From positions 2,723,258 through 2,787,257 of the forward strand of contig JAJEKV010000046.1 in NCBI GenBank assembly GCA_021234155.1: a stretch of DNA of 64,000 nt. The letters run 5' to 3'. This DNA comes from Isoetes taiwanensis. Lineage: Eukaryota > Streptophyta > Lycopodiopsida > Isoetales > Isoetaceae. The number at the start of each line of letters is the position of its first letter. Position 1 is the first letter of the stretch. The translations under genes were made by a program, and so were the position numbers. Below the pieces are notes generated by a model. That model did not search any database. It saw only the letters and a list, made by a program, of their open reading frames with translations, and was not told where the DNA came from. Below, piece by piece: positions 63,330-64,000 of the stretch.

Positions 63330-64000
63330 CATGAATGCCAATCAATTCTTGAAGACATTTGAAGACTACTACAAAGATTATGGTAATAAAAAGGTTGTAA
63401 ATTCTGAATTCGTGAAATGTATGAAATCTAGTGAACCCTGAAGCATGGTGTGAACATGTTACTACTTGTTATGGGTACTAACACTTATGAGAGTCTTGTG
63501 GAACAGGTTCTTGAGCAGATTTGGAAAGTCGTCAAGACCACAAGAGCTTGCCAATGAGCTTCAAACTTTCTGCATTCGAAGTGCGTAGAGCATCAACCAA
63601 TATGTTGAAAGATTAGGTGCCTACCTTAGAAAGTGCCAAAAGAGTCATATCCCTACTCCATCTCTCTTCTTTGTAGTTGCTTTCATCAAAGGTCTAGTTC
63701 CTAGGCCAAGAATTCACAAGAAAATGCTTAGGATCCAAAACCAAGAAGGTTTTGATTCTATTCACAAAGCATTTGCCAAAGCTACTTCTATATCTGCAGA
63801 ACTATCTTTCCTACATCTGACACTTGCCACACACATGTCTCGATCCTTTCTATCCCCGATTATGAACAAGAACACATGGTATCTTTGGAAGGAAAAAAAG
63901 AAAAGCCAAGGTTGAGGAAGAAGCTCAACCCAATGAATCAAAAGCTGAGATGGTCAAGATGGTATTGAAACTATAGCCGAAGTTGACTAAGCAACTCATG
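63330..64000 (+). pseudogene. Element D Gag, runs off the window edge
   Basis: Plus-strand frames with stops and shifts give MNANQFLKTFEDYYKDYGNK (63331), ELANELQTFCIRSA near 63545, INQYVERLGAYLRKCQKSHI (63597-63657), PTPSLFFVVAFIKGLVPRPR and MLRIQNQEGFDSIHKAFAKA. The last block matches element B gag (MLKIQKQEGFDTIHKAFTKA) closely, so D and B are relatives in opposite orientation. This is the capsid-forming part of a Ty3/gypsy polyprotein. In-frame stops near 63435 and 63587 indicate decay. Zinc knuckles and pol would lie beyond 64000. Confidence 0.7.

Noticed and set aside
1-64000. CRISPR arrays, bacterial operons or organelle DNA
   Set aside because: The repeats seen are satellite, minisatellite or transposon types with no regular spacer pattern. 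The genes have spliceosomal introns, and no chloroplast or mitochondrial genes were recognised.

Overview
The window is nuclear DNA of a land plant with large, repeat-filled intergenic space. Three complete gene models carry plant-type products (an AP2/ERF transcription factor at 46899-47783, a DUF829/TMEM53-like protein at 48893-50778 and a GT31 galactosyltransferase at 57473-59460), two of them with GT-AG introns. Two adjoining exons of a dynein heavy chain (39475-39827, minus) matter for lineage. Flowering plants and conifers have lost dynein heavy chains, whereas ferns, lycophytes, bryophytes, cycads and Ginkgo keep them for motile sperm. A fern or similar seed-free plant is the best guess; that is inference, and no species can be named.

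The left half (1-31488) is a nest of transposable elements. Element B is a Ty3/gypsy element on the minus strand. Its gag lies at 30598-31488, its protease plus an unusually placed RNase H at 14936-16124, and its reverse transcriptase at 3829-4757. Three later insertions cut it. Element A (LTR 3515-3828, body leftwards beyond base 1) interrupts the reverse transcriptase. Element C (4758-14935, both LTRs present) lies between RNase H and reverse transcriptase. A 14.5-kb segment called element T (16125-30597), bounded by 32-bp inverted repeats, interrupts gag. Element C has a normal gag-protease-RT-RNase H-integrase order, followed by about 3 kb of extra reading frames and a small opposite-strand ORF with its own TATA box.

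Element T is the most unusual part. It holds a decayed histone H3-like gene, an intact 175-residue unknown ORF, a small membrane-type ORF and four tandem paralogous small genes (MAS... starts, TATA to ATG distance 91-93 bp in all four). It also holds a broken minus-strand transposase-like gene and at least ten hairpins. The hairpin arms share one theme (GATCACACGAC / GTCGTGTGATC), but the arm bases change together between copies. These hairpins were found only inside element T. This could be a large, undescribed DNA transposon or an integrated large DNA element with its own gene set.

The right half (31489-64000) is gene-containing but sparse. It starts with a decayed alpha/beta-hydrolase fragment, then the COMM-domain-like and dynein fragments lying tail to tail, then the three intact genes. 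Between the last two genes is a satellite array (54030-56170) interrupted by a young poly(A) retroposon with a target-site duplication. At 63330-64000 the gag of element D, a relative of element B in the opposite orientation, runs off the edge.

Most transposon reading frames are broken by stops and single-base shifts, so those coordinates are approximate. No rRNA, convincing tRNA gene or CRISPR array was seen.
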